A stretch of 64,000 bases of DNA from Echria macrotheca (GCA_030411725.1 MU839831.1:496001-560000), one strand, 5' to 3'; positions 44,753-55,820 are shown, counted from the first letter of the stretch. Notes: generated from the sequence alone by a model not told the origin. Program-made: numbers and translations.

Positions 44753-46525
44753 TCATACTTCACCCCAACTCCCCATCGGACCAGTGCTGGCAATGATGCT
44801 CCCCGTGCCAATAGATCCGCCAATGTCCCAATAATGCCGCGATGAGTGTCGAGATGACACGCTGCCCCGCCGACCAGATCGTCGGGTGCTTTGACTAGCG
44901 CAGCTGCCGCCATGGTGACGCAGCACTACTGGGCTCGATGGCGTCGTCACCTTGAAAGTGCGTCGTTCTGCCGGGCGAGGCCGGTGGTGCGCATGCGAAT
45001 GTGAGACGAGAGGATGGTGCTGACGCACTCTTGCTGCCTTTGCCGCATGTTCCTGCGTGCTGGACGTCGCTAGATGGGACGTGCCAGATGCAAACGGAGG
45101 TGACGACGGACGCGACGAGCCAAACCGTGAGCGCAGATAGCGAAACACCAAGCGGATGTCCAAGTCTTGCTCCCATTCCTGCTGTGTGAATGATTGGGGT
45201 GTATCCCCAGGGATAGCGTCCACGGTCGATGGAGTTGCTATGGTCGACGCCGGCCGCCCACCCTGGTGCTTAAGCGGCCTTGGAGCGGTCGGATGGAAAC
45301 GCGGCATCGACGGAATGCTGCCGTCGAGCTTTTGAATCTCTTCGCTCGGATCGGCAGCCGTGCTCTCCGGTATGACCGGCAGGCCAGCGTACGGAAGGGG
45401 CATTTGCTGCATCCGGCTGTAGGTCGAAAAGGCGCCCGGGTGTGCTGACATTCGGTGAATGAACTGGCCAAGCTCTTTGGCAATGCGCTCAAGCATGTGC
45501 AGCTGCCATGTCGAGTCACTCAATGACTCCGACTCGACGTGTCCGAGTGCGGGGTTGGATGAGTTCAGTGCGGATGCCTTGGGCGTCGACGAGAGGCTCT
45601 CCTCATCAGGAAGTGCTTCCCCGAATAAGATGGCAAGGAGCCGGTCGTCGATTCCCATTACATCGCAAATCACCTTCCTCGTAATCCGGCTCCACAGCCC
45701 TCTGCCCGTAGCCGTGGGCTCTGATGCATCTTGCTCGTGCCAATCCGTTCCAGAGAGGTGTGCATCATCGGCAGCCTCGTCGACTGCGCTCCTTGCACGC
45801 CCTTCTCCCACGCCCCGGCCGACAGCTTTCTTCTGCGAAGACGCTTCGGACTGTCGCCTCTTTTTTGTCTCCCTGCGGATGTCCTCTAAAAGCAACTGGC
45901 TTTGCTCTAGGCGCCACGCCTCTATTCGGCGGTTGCGCTCAATCTCCTGTGCTTCTTCGGTCTCCAGCTCTAACCCAGTCAGATCAAAGCTCTCTTTTCT
46001 TCGCCTGACGCTGTTCGGATTGAACTGCTCAAACGCATATAGGCGCTCCTGGGCTTCCGCGCTGGTTCCGGCGCCGTCTAATCGGAAAGATCCCAGCCCA
46101 TCGTGGACTGGAAATACTGGTGCCGCATGAAGGGCGCTTAGCTGCTGAGCGTAGTGATAAGGGGCAGTACGAAACTCCGACAAATGGCTGTCAAGGCTGT
46201 CGAGCTCGGCGTCGTCTTCGGGTTCGAGGATGTCGGTTGGGACAGCTGAGTTGTCCGGCTGTGAGTTGAAGTCGGACCGGGCGGCGGTATCAAGGCTTCC
46301 GAGATCACTGATTCGGGATCTCCCCGGCGTTACCTGCTCGTCGTGAAACGAGCTCAGGTAGGTTGTGACTGTTCCGGCATCGGTGCCCGGCGAGAAGAGC
46401 ACCCACGTCGGGGACTCTGTTTGCTCTGGTCGTGTGGGTGGTGCGAGGATAGCTGAATCGCCATCTTCCGACTCGACACGCGTTACTCGCTGTTGCAAAT
46501 GACGGGCAGGTTGCTGAAAGGCCAT
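44753..46525 (-). CDS. Protein of unknown function, 590 aa
   Basis: I do not recognise the family. Single uninterrupted frame with G/C third-position bias. A charged helix at about residues 180-235 (ESFDLTGLELETEEAQEIER followed by RRIEAWRLEQSQLLLED) looks conserved and may be a coiled coil. It is followed by a hydrophobic, probably folded block GLWSRITRKVICDVMGIDDR then LLAILFGEALPDEE at about residues 275-310. A third block, WQLHMLERIAKELGQFIHRM, lies near residue 345. A His/Arg/Ser-rich tail follows DLDIRLVFRYLRSRFG. No membrane segment, signal peptide or catalytic motif is visible. The upstream gene in the same orientation is RPL10, 1.5 kb away; no operon-like link is implied. Confidence 0.75.
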   Translation of the reverse strand: MAFQQPARHLQQRVTRVESEDGDSAILAPPTRPEQTESPTWVLFSPGTDAGTVTTYLSSFHDEQVTPGRSRISDLGSLDTAARSDFNSQPDNSAVPTDILEPEDDAELDSLDSHLSEFRTAPYHYAQQLSALHAAPVFPVHDGLGSFRLDGAGTSAEAQERLYAFEQFNPNSVRRRKESFDLTGLELETEEAQEIERNRRIEAWRLEQSQLLLEDIRRETKKRRQSEASSQKKAVGRGVGEGRARSAVDEAADDAHLSGTDWHEQDASEPTATGRGLWSRITRKVICDVMGIDDRLLAILFGEALPDEESLSSTPKASALNSSNPALGHVESESLSDSTWQLHMLERIAKELGQFIHRMSAHPGAFSTYSRMQQMPLPYAGLPVIPESTAADPSEEIQKLDGSIPSMPRFHPTAPRPLKHQGGRPASTIATPSTVDAIPGDTPQSFTQQEWEQDLDIRLVFRYLRSRFGSSRPSSPPFASGTSHLATSSTQEHAAKAARVRQHHPLVSHSHAHHRPRPAERRTFKVTTPSSPVVLRHHGGSCASQSTRRSGRRGSVSSRHSSRHYWDIGGSIGTGSIIASTGPMGSWGEV

Positions 46526-48071
46526 AATGTCGAAGATGTCCGTCCTCTGGCCTTATCGAGGAGGGATGAGGGCAACAGCGAGGTGGTCGAGGAAAAGGCG
46601 GCTGGGAGACCAAAGGGTGTTGTCAAGCCCCCAGACGAGGCAGTCTGCCACTGGCCAGCACAGCTGGGCTGCGACTGGGTGAGGATGCTCCGGAACTCGG
46701 GGGCGCATCCACAGCGTGCTGAGTGGTTGCTTTTGAAGCCGTAATTGACAAATGCGGTAAAGTCGACTGCTAATGCGGGGGTCGATCAACGGGGGTTTCG
46801 GGGCGGTCAGGCGCGAAGTCACTCAGCCGATGATGCGAGAAGTGGCCAAGTCATGTCTCGTCGATGGACTGCGATGGGTCAGCTTTGGGCACCGCCGCCC
46901 TCTTTTCATAGTTGTGTAACCTATGTGTTGCAATGAAGACCCCTAAGTCAATCCTGGTGTGTCGAAGTATCCGTAGTAAGCGGTACAAAGCACCATGCAC
47001 GGGATCCTGTCAGCCCCTGTTGGGATGGCACATGAGATCTTGCAGGCCGATAACGTCGGGCCTGGTCAAGCCAAAAAGAGACGGAAGACCCCTCCGCGCA
47101 CCCCACCCGGGACCAAACATCTGACCTCATTGCCCGTCCTCTAGTTGCCTTCACAATATGTCTGCCGAAGATTACTGCCACGCTAACGACACTAATGAGA
47201 ACTTGACTTGAGAGCCGGCCCATTTCCTGATGAGACAGGTTCTTGATGGGCGCGTAAAGCGCTACCCCGCCTCTTAGAACGCCTACAGATTGTCACAGTG
47301 CTAGTGTCTTGAACAGCATTGATAAGACTGGCCCCACCAACGCAACCACTGGCTAAGGTTGACACGGCAAGGCATCCTCGAGTCGAAACGAGTAGTTGGG
47401 GTTATGTGAGGATGCTTCAAGTCGCCATTAAGAACTACGATGACACATGTGTAGGATTAATCCAGCTAGACTGACAGCGTAGACTTACGATATTCTCTGG
47501 GCTTCGGTTAGGCTGTTTCCCTGTGGACGGAGACGAACCTGTCTTTTGACGTTCACGATCTGGATCAGGCGAGACCGTCGCGGCTTGAGCCATCATCGCT
47601 GAAATCCTTCATGTTTTCACATGCCTCTTACCGTGAGCTTGTCTCCATCCCAGTTTTAGGACTGAACCGCAGTGTGGGCAGGAGCGTCGTCAAGCACCGC
47701 AGTTTATGCCGAGATTCGACGAGTAATCGCGTCATCAAGATCCCTTGATCTAGAAATACAGGCTTCGAAAGAAGCTGGTATCAATACGCCAGTGGCTCAA
47801 GTCCTGGAGTGGAGCCGATCGGCATGAGTACGTTCTATTACCACTTACAACCCGAGAACATCCGAGAGTCTGCCAACGTCAGAGTAGCCGAGGTGCCCAC
47901 GGAGCCCTGACGCCGCTCGTTATCACACGGAAACCATCTGTTGAATGGTGTATTGACCGTGCCAGAACGGGCCTATGAAGCTAAAAAACATGTCCTCATT
48001 CAGCCCTAAAATGACCGTTTGCGCCACCCTGAAGCCAGTTACCATTCCTTCCGCTAACATCCCCGAACCCT
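46526..48071. other. Intergenic, 1.5 kb
   Basis: Upstream of the 590-aa gene and downstream of RPL10. From 47230 to 48070 almost no frame exceeds 60 codons. No tRNA-like B box with a matching stem was found. Confidence 0.45.
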
Positions 48072-48960
48072 TTACGCCTCGGTGAAGGCATCCGGGAAAC
48101 GCTTCATGTTCTGGGCGAGGCTGCCATGGTTGGCAAGGAACTGAACATAGGCACCATCCACCTTGACGCGACCAGCAGCCTTCTTCTCGAGGTACTCGTC
48201 TCTGCGGAGGGGGGTGAAACCCCAGTTCTTGGAGACGATGATCTTTTGCCGGCCGGGGAACTTGTACTGCGAGCGGCGGAGAGCCTCGAGAGCAATAGCG
48301 CGATCTGTATTCTGGTTAGAACCTACTTCAAAATGGTTTGGACAAAACTTACTGGAGTCACGGGTGCGGACGCTCATGATGATCTGACCAATGTTGACAC
48401 GGGCGACGGTGCCATTAGGCTTGCCCCAAGCGCCACGCATACCAGTCTGCAGTCTATCGGCACCGGCACAAGACAACATCTTGTTGATACGGACGACGTG
48501 GTACGGGTGCGCGCGGACGCGGAGGTGGAAACCTTCCTTGCCAGCCAGCTTGACGAGGTACTTGTTGGCGCAAATACGCGCAGCCTCGAGGGCTTCCGAG
48601 CTCAGCTGCTCATACTCGTTCGACACCAGGTGAATGCAGAGAGGGAAGTCATCGACGGTCGCGCGCTTCCGGCCGAGATCGAAGATACGGATCTTGGGGT
48701 CGGGGACACCACGGTTGAACCGGGACTTGGGGTACGGCTAGAAAAGAACACAGTTAGCACCTCGATGATTCCAAGTCATATCCCAAACAAAACCGCCAAC
48801 AAGCACCGCAGCGTCCCCGCCGTTTGCCCAGCACGAATCGAGCTCCGACAGATCCGCTCAAGTGCAGTTGCGGGGAACACAAAACATCTCCCAGATTTCG
48901 GTCGACGGGACTAACCTTGTTCTTGCAATAGCGGTAGCAGCGAGCCGGACGACGAGCCAT
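48072..48960 (-). CDS. RPL10: 60S ribosomal protein L10 (uL16)
   Basis: 220 aa from exons 48916-48960, 48353-48737 and 48072-48304. uL16 is the last essential protein loaded on cytoplasmic pre-60S particles and completes the P/A-site region. The start is MARRPARCYRYCKNK, with PYPKSRFNRGVPDPKIRIFD after intron 1. Landmarks include ADRLQTGMRGAWGKPNGTVA (the P-site loop), IGQIIMSVRTRDSNRAIALE across intron 2, and YKFPGRQKIIVSKNWGFTPL. The 178-nt first intron directly after codon 15 is typical of fungal ribosomal protein genes. It diverges from RPL30 across 374 bp. Confidence 0.97.
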
Positions 48961-49334
48961 CTTGACGGATTGTCGACAGTGATGTCACGTAGGGATGGGT
49001 TTGGTGGTTTGGTGAGAGGACGAGAGCGACCCTCTGCGTTTTTGACCAAAGTGAATTTCGCCGCAGGATTACCAATCCGGCTTCATAATCCACCCGTGCT
49101 CGCTGTTTCCACCATTAAAGTGGGGCTCTTAGGGCTTTGCTTCTCCCACCCACCCCACCCAATCGTTCGACCAATGAGAATTAGGCTCAGCTTCTTGTCG
49201 ATTTGTTCGCGGTTGAATATTTCGAGCTCTATTTTCCACTTCCCTCACAGCGACCAGTTTACGACGAGTAACCACCAGGACTCCGAGACTACCACCGGTA
49301 CTACTGTGCATTTCAGTCGCCCAAGTCAATTACA
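48961..49334. promoter_or_regulatory. Shared divergent promoter of RPL10 and RPL30
   Basis: 374 bp separate the two ATGs. It contains TTAGGGCTTT (49129-49138) near its centre and a nearby CCAAT (49171-49175), and has a C/A-rich stretch (CCCACCCACCCCACCC). Co-regulation of two large-subunit genes is a natural expectation. Confidence 0.6.
49129..49138 (+). promoter_or_regulatory. TTAGGGCTTT box, Tbf1-like site
   Basis: Exact TTAGGGCTTT. In Candida albicans the telomere-repeat-binding factor Tbf1 drives ribosomal protein genes through TTAGGGCTT-type sites. The match and its central position in an RPL10/RPL30 promoter suggest the same type of control; the factor in this species is inferred. Confidence 0.5.
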
Positions 49335-50279
49335 ATGGCCCCCAAGAAGAACAAGAGCGATGCGCACTCCATCGGCGCCAAGGTACGACCCTTCGAGATT
49401 TTGTCTGGTGGATGAACATCCGCGGGACTCGCACTTCTTGACGTCCGTCGGAGACCTTTGCTGACAATATGATAGCTCGCCCTTGTCATCAAGTCCGGAA
49501 AGGTCGTTCTGGGCTATCGCAGCACCCTGAAGAGCCTTCGGAGCGGCAAGGCGAAGCTGATCTTGATCGCCGCCAACACCCCTCCCCTTCGCAAGTCTGG
49601 TATGTGTGATCCGACTATCTTGTTGAGACAATTGCTGACCATTGAACAGAGCTTGAGTAGTATGTAATCCCCCAACTCCATGACCACTGGCAACGACAAT
49701 CGAGCACCGAATGTCCAAACATATCTTTTTTCTCGACGTCGGAGTGGCAGAGAGTTACAAAGCATGAAACGCAGCCATTTGCGCGGAGTAGGGTTTACTT
49801 CTACTTCCCGAACGCTATCCGGCTTGCCCGTTCTTGCACACTCTCTGCTTCTCCGAGTGGCTATGGACCACGGTGTCACGGTCTCGATACGTCGGTGGCT
49901 GGGTCGTCGTCGACATTAACATGCTTGTACAACGTTGCTAACGATACTCAGCTACTCCATGATGAGCAAGACTCCTGTCCACCACTTCTCGGGTACCAAC
50001 GTAAGTTATCCTTATGTTTCCTATTTGAAAACCTGAGATCGGCGACCTCTCGCGCTTGGTTCGCTCTTGGTTCTTTTTCTCCTGCCGGCAGACGCGTTGT
50101 CTCGTCAGGCTAGCCCAGAGAAGAAGTCTAAGCAAAGACTTTGGAGGGTACACGTTCTCATGCTTACTTTTTCAAACTAGATTGAGCTGGGCACTGCTTG
50201 CGGTAAACTGTTCCGTTGCTCGACCATGGCCATCCTGGACGCTGGTGACAGTGATATCCTCAGCGACCAGCAGGCTTAG
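49335..50279 (+). CDS. RPL30: 60S ribosomal protein L30 (eL30)
   Basis: 109 aa from exons 49335-49382, 49476-49599, 49651-49660, 49952-50000 and 50181-50279. The spliced protein follows eL30 throughout: MAPKKNKSDAHSIGAKLALV, LGYRSTLKSLRSGKAKLILI, AANTPPLRKSELEYYSMM, VHHFSGTNIELGTACGKLFR and DAGDSDIL near the end. Exon 3 is a 10-nt microexon (AGCTTGAGTA) that completes SELEYY. Intron 3 is long for this genome (291 nt, 49661-49951). Yeast L30 represses splicing of its own pre-mRNA through a kink-turn. Whether that applies here cannot be judged by eye. eL30 lies in the 60S body at an intersubunit bridge. Confidence 0.97.
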
Positions 50280-51800
50280 ATATAAGCACATCTGCAAATG
50301 GCATGGTACGGCGTTCGGCTTTGAAAGGGTGGAAAATCGGCATACTGCTTTCATGATATCCCGGATCCGAAGGGGGTTTTCTCGTCCTGGGGACAGAATG
50401 ATTCGTGGACTAGTTATGAATCATGACATAACGGACGCTGGTCTCCTCGGAATTGGTACCGGCGTATCTACGTGTCCCCAAAAGATAGAACGAAATCAAT
50501 ACTCGCCCGCTCCGTGCCGGCGTGGATATCTGTGCATTTTGAACGTTGTTGGCGCATCCCGATGCCCTGGGTCAATAAAAACTGGCTGGTTTCGTGATTC
50601 AATATCTCCCAGCGCAGAGACAAACACTATCGGGCGGGTAGTAGTGACACGGCGGCGGCAAAAGATGGCATACTGATATCCGAAGGGCATCTCGGCCTTC
50701 TAGAAGTTGTTGGGCCGCGGGTGATGTGCGGACGGGTGCGGGGCGGTCTTGGGAACCGGTCAACGGGGTTGCGGCTCCATGTGGCAGCAAAGGATCGGCG
50801 TGGATTTGAGAGTTGCATTGACCGCCAAATTGACACAATAAAACTCGGAGCGGTCACTCGCCATTCTGCAGAGCGTTGCTCCACGGCTCGCGGAGCAAAC
50901 AGACGGGCCCGGTCTAGTTTTGCGGTAGCTGCATGAATAGGCCGAAATACCGCAATTCAGCAGCTTGTCTCTGCGGAACCCCAAGACACGCGGCGAAGAC
51001 TCTGCGGTTGCTGAAGTTCGCGACGCGACGCATAATAAACAAGGTGTAAAAACTTGATGACTTCCCAGGTCTGCTAGACATGAATGGCACAGGTTTACCC
51101 TCGCCAACCGATTCAGGCCAGTTGAACGCTTGATGCTGCCCTGCCCTGTCGTACCTGTGCAGCCGAGGTGGGCAAGTGCCGGTAAGATAAAATTTTCAGG
51201 TGTACACTCAGTTGACTCGCCCGAGTCCGACGGGTCTGCGTGTTATACACGACTTGTTTCGGGCGTCGCCGAGAACAAAGATCGCGGTGTCGGTCAAGAG
51301 ACGTTGCCTTTCAACATCGGACCACCAAACTCGGCCTCACATCCCTGGAAACTGGCAGGTCGTCCGGACATCCCTGTGGCTTCGCCAGGCTGAGAGAACA
51401 GGGGCTTGCATCGCCCCTGCTTTCCTGACCAATCCAGTGGTGCATTTGGCATCCAGTCGCTGGGGAATCAGACGGCCAGGGACCAAGGAGACTCCCTCCC
51501 GGGCGCCACTAGCTTCTAAAATAACACACATCAACACACGACAGACGTCGACCTGGCACTTCTTTTCCTCTGCCGCATTTTCGACAGCTCTGTTCGCAAC
51601 GCCCTTCTGTGCTGCTTTGCCTGCGAGAAAACCCGGACGCCGACGCGGACTCGGACCACGCGACGCGAGACCCAATTCCCGAAGCCCAAACCCGACGCCT
51701 TGCTCACCTCCCCGGCGCCGCCAGATTTCACACCTCGTCAGCAATCTGCTGAAGCCAGATTGCAGCGCCATTAGCATCCCTCTCGCCGCGAATACACAAG
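50280..51800. other. Intergenic, 1.5 kb
   Basis: 3' region of RPL30 and upstream region of the coiled-coil gene. A frame from 51200 runs into the next gene out of phase and is a shadow. No gene supported. Confidence 0.45.
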
Positions 51801-53841
51801 ATGGCTGCGGTTGTGAAGAAGCCTCCGGCATCGGGCCGCGAGACCCCGACGGGCACGCCTTCGCGCCCGACCCCGAGAGCCACCACTCCCTCGTCAGCTG
51901 CGGCCAGAGATGCCGGCGTGACGCGGACCCGCTCGGTCCGCACAGGAACGCCGGTCTCCGCCCGCGCCGCCGCTTCGCAAAGACGCGAGTCGCTGCTGGG
52001 CAACAGCACCGCTCCCGGCGCCAATGGGCCCAGTCAGGCCGACGTCGAGCGGGAAGAGGCCCTCCGGGCAGAGACGGTGGCGCTGATCGACGATCTCAAG
52101 GACAGGCTGGCCAAGGCCGAGGGCGCTTCGGAGTCATACCGGCGGCAGACTGAGGTGCTGCAGGACAAGCTCGACGAGGCCATCAAGGAGCAGGCCAAGC
52201 TAGAGGAAAAGGTGCACGAGAACGAGGAGCAGATTGAGTCGCTCACCAACGAGAAGCGGGAAGCGGCCCGGCAGATGCGCGAGATGGAAAGCATTTATGA
52301 GGCGGAAAGGAGCGCCATGATGAAGGAGAAGGACGAGATGGCCAACCGCGAGGAGGAGATGCAGACGGTCATCCAGAGGCTCAAGGACAGTTTGGCGCAG
52401 AGGAATCTCGACGAGGATAGGCCAACAAGGCAGTGTACGTTCTGTGTTCTTGGACTAAAGTTGACCATGCTAACTTGCTGTAGCTGCCACGAGCTCACCG
52501 AGTATCGACAATGGGAGCTTTGCGCCGCCTAACTCGATGCACCGCAGCGATTCCCGGAACAACTCGAAGCTTGTGCTCCAGAAGGACAAGCTAATAGAAT
52601 CACTGAGACTCGAGCTGGCCGAGGCGCAAATCAAGCTTGTTGAGTCGGAGAACCAGGGCGGTGGTCGGCTCCAGGAAGTGGAGCGGCTACTGATGGAGGC
52701 GCGGATGGCCAACGCCCGGCTGATGGAAGATAATGAGAGTTACCAGCTGCTCCTCCAGGAGAAGACACTCAAGGGCGACTTTGGCACCAGCGACTTTAGC
52801 TACATGGGCAGCGCATCAGCGAACCAGGACGCCCTGGCCGCTCTTGAGGGCAGGACGAGCGGAACGAGCCTTGCCGATGAGCTGTCAGAGGCTGCTGGCA
52901 ATGACCATCCCCAAGAAACCGAAAGCGAGGCCCAGCGGCGCCTCGAGACAGAGCTCAAGTCGGTCAAGGACCAGAACAAGGCGCTGACGCTTTATATCAA
53001 CAAGATCATCGAGCGGCTGCTGCAGCACCAGGACTTTGAGCACATCCTCGACCAGAGCAGCGACTTCAAGTCCGGCCCGAACGTGAACAAGGATCTGCCT
53101 CCGCCTCCAGGCAAGCAAGCCGCTGCCGGACCTTCGCTTCTCCAGCGCGCCAAGTCGATCGCCATCGGCGGTGCCGGCGCCGCTAATGCCCGGCCGAAGC
53201 CCCGCCCCATGTCCTTCATGCCGTCCGCTGCAGCAGCCGCCGGAAACGTACCCAGCGCAGCGCCGTCAGCGGTTACGAACCCCGAGACGGCGCCCAGCAT
53301 CCCCATCGGCCTCACGCGCAGCGCCAGCACACGCCGCAGCCGGCCGATGAGCGAGCAGTACACCAGCGCGCCGGCGAGCATCGTGAATGCCATGTACAAG
53401 GGCACTGCTGCCGACGGGCCGCTCTCGCCCACGCTGCGGGGCAGCCAGACGTTCTTCCTGCCGCAGGGCGCCGGCAACCGCGCCAGCAGCGGCGGCGGGT
53501 CGGGTGGCCAGTCGACGATGCACACGACAGGCAACTTCCCCGGCATGAAGAGCGAGACGAGCAGCACGAGCGGCGACTCGGTCAATGGAGGCGGGGCGGG
53601 CGAGGGGACTACGTCGCCGCCGAGCCAGAGCCCGCCTAGGCAGACGGGCCATCACCACCGCGAGGGCGGGGCTACGTTCGCCGGGAACAAGCCGCGGCCG
53701 TTGAGGCTTGTGCAGGAGAATGCGGACGCGCAGCAGGCGGCGGCGAATGCGAATAAGCGGCAGAGCTGGATTGGGTGGGCTAGTGCGGCGTTTGCGAAGA
53801 AGGAGGATGGCGGGGTGCATGGGGATGCTATCAAGGAGTGA
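51801..53841 (+). CDS. Coiled-coil protein of unknown function, 663 aa
   Basis: Exons 51801-52434 and 52484-53841; the single intron joins RPTRQ to SATSSPSIDNGSF in frame. Residues 1-70 are a basic Ser/Thr/Pro-rich region. A long coiled coil follows at about residues 75-210 (ALIDDLKDRLAKAEGASESY, LDEAIKEQAKLEEKVHENEE). A second lies at about residues 235-300 (KLVLQKDKLIESLRLELAEA, ARLMEDNESYQLLLQEKTLK). A short third helix near LKSVKDQNKALTLYINKIIE precedes a disordered Ala/Ser/Pro-rich tail ending WIGWASAAFAKKEDGG. Filamentous ascomycetes carry relatives often labelled M-protein-repeat-like; the true role is unknown. A cytoskeletal or septal scaffold is possible, but this is a guess from architecture. 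Confidence 0.82.
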
Positions 53842-54791
53842 TCTTCTTCATTGACATTTGCGTTGGTGGACTTTAGGGCAATGGGTTTAGGTTGATAATT
53901 ACGCCGAAGGGAATGGGGAGGAGGGCGGAGGAGGGGCGGCATATATGTCTGATTGATCTCTCTGAATGATGGGAAGTTATGATATGGTATGAAGGGGGGA
54001 TTGGTTGGTCACTAAGAGGAAGGAAGGAAGCATATTATAGACTGTGTGTGTTGTTGGGATTCCGGTCACGTTGGGCAGGGAAGGGGAAGGGGGAGGGGGG
54101 GTGGAGTTGCTTCACCTTGGATTCAACACTTTTTTGCCGTTTTATGATTCTTCCCGAGCGGATCTCTCTTGATATTATATTGTTTTGATGATTTTTATTC
54201 TATGGACTTTTTTATATCCTCCTTGGCACGGCAGGATACAGGGTCAGGGAATAGGTACAGGTTGTTATGATAGTAGTTGGATGTCTCCCCTCTTGAGTTT
54301 GGTTTACGAGTATGGGGACCACCGGTGTTGATGTTTTGTGTTTAATGCTCCCGGGCGGGTCTGGGTTTGCTGTGTTCTATCGCTGTCGAGATGTGTGGGG
54401 ATTTCTCTGGGTTATTCTCCTGGGCATTTTGATGGTTTACTGACAACGGTGTGGTGACGATCTTGTGGAAGGGGCAGTGGTTTTCTTTATTTGTATCTTG
54501 TCTACCTGGTTATTGTCTGCTCCTGCATCGACTTGGGGTTAAATCAGCAGGCTGTCGTGATGGTTGGTGTTGGTGTTCATGGTGGCGGATTGTTGCGTTT
54601 CACATGGCCTCGGATGGATGAACCCAGTTGGCCGTGATCTTTGTTCCATTTGTTGATATCCATAATAACGAAGCTCTATGATACCCGGATTACTTTACCC
54701 CCTCTCGTCTATTCGTGTACAATACATCCGTCGGTATATGTCACCATCACAGTCCATCTCCCCAAATTCGCCGGCAGCTCATAGCAAACCA
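53842..54791. other. Convergent 3' region, 0.95 kb
   Basis: T/G-rich sequence between the 3' ends of the coiled-coil and N-acetyltransferase genes. No gene seen. Confidence 0.5.
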
Positions 54792-55820
54792 TCAAGCCCG
54801 TCCCAGCTCTGGCACCCTCCCCTTTATCCCAGCCACCTCCTCATCCGTCAGCAGAATCCCGAAATACTCCCTCAGCGCAGCAACCCGTTCCGCCTCGGTA
54901 ACACACGTCCTCACGAGCTCCGTCTTGCCGCCCATATTCCGCTTAACCAGCCCATTAACCATCATCACCTTCCCCACGACCCTGACCTTCTTCTCCCACT
55001 TTTCCGTTCTTTCTCCGTCGTTCTCGTTCTCTTCTTCCTGACCGGTGGTGGTCCCCCTGAGAAACCGAATAGCCAGAGGCGTAAACGACTGCATACTCAG
55101 GGCACTCGTCGACGCAAAGTGGCTCATGACGGCAAAATCCGGCTCACCAAACTCAAAGTCGGGATCGAAAGCGTAGAACGAATTCCATTCTTGTTGCGGT
55201 CGATTCCGATACTGATAGATCCACTTCCTCGAGGCCCCGGGACCGCGATACGTCTGGTCCGGCTGGAATCCTCGCGTCAATCGAATCTCCTGCGTGCCGA
55301 GCCCGTTGTGATGAACGAGATCCTCGATCAGAGGGAGTGGTTTCGTCGGGCCGTCACCGCCGAAGGCGACGTCGAGGGCGTATCGTGTCCCGTCATGTTC
55401 AAGTGTGAGGATGATCACGAGATGCACGAAGCCAATGTACGGACCGGCCGGGACGCCGTCGGGCCCGCGCAGACGGATGCGCACGCCGGCCGTGTAGGCG
55501 TCGGCGAAGCCGAGGGCGTGGAGGATGTGCTTGAAGAAGAGGGCGGTCTCCATGCAGTAGCCGCCGCGGCCGCGGTTGTTGGTCACGATCTTGGTGAACA
55601 GGACCTGCGGGTCGAGGTCGACCGTGTGGGTTTGAGAGTAGTGGATCTGCAGGTTCTCGTACGGCACCGTCGTGATCTGGTGGGTGAAGAGGGTTGTGAG
55701 GTAGTGGATGTCGAGTTTTGGGCCGGCGGATGGGTGGAAGGACTGTGGCAGGCCGATGTGGTCGAGATACTGGGCCACTTGGGCTGCGGAGTAGACGTTC
55801 TCGTTGCTCATGGAACCCAT
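54792..55820 (-). CDS. Arylamine N-acetyltransferase
   Basis: Single exon, 342 aa. Transfers acetyl or acyl groups from CoA to aromatic amines through a cysteine thioester. The Cys-His-Asp triad is complete: C89 in RGRGGYCMETALFF, H133 in GFVHLVIIL and D150 in YALDVAFGGDGP. N-terminal landmarks are YLDHIGLP and TTVPYENLQIHY. The C-terminal third is longer than in bacteria, and a charged insert (EEENENDGERTEKWEKK, about residues 275-292) interrupts it, as often in fungi. Fungal homologues detoxify xenobiotic amines such as plant-derived aminophenols; the natural substrate here is unknown. The start could also be the second ATG (55811); MGSMSNEN is used. The neighbours are unrelated. Confidence 0.93.
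   Translation of the reverse strand: MGSMSNENVYSAAQVAQYLDHIGLPQSFHPSAGPKLDIHYLTTLFTHQITTVPYENLQIHYSQTHTVDLDPQVLFTKIVTNNRGRGGYCMETALFFKHILHALGFADAYTAGVRIRLRGPDGVPAGPYIGFVHLVIILTLEHDGTRYALDVAFGGDGPTKPLPLIEDLVHHNGLGTQEIRLTRGFQPDQTYRGPGASRKWIYQYRNRPQQEWNSFYAFDPDFEFGEPDFAVMSHFASTSALSMQSFTPLAIRFLRGTTTGQEEENENDGERTEKWEKKVRVVGKVMMVNGLVKRNMGGKTELVRTCVTEAERVAALREYFGILLTDEEVAGIKGRVPELGRA

Noticed and set aside
47785..47815. GGCTCAAGTCC resembling a tRNA T loop
   Set aside because: It deviates from the B-box consensus at the third base, and no cloverleaf could be formed by eye.
49661..49951. snoRNA hosted in the RPL30 intron
   Set aside because: No box C (RTGATGA) with a matching box D could be found; H/ACA folding cannot be judged by eye.
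51200..52153. 317-codon plus-strand frame overlapping the coiled-coil gene
   Set aside because: It runs out of phase into a well-supported coding sequence and is Arg/Pro-rich low complexity.
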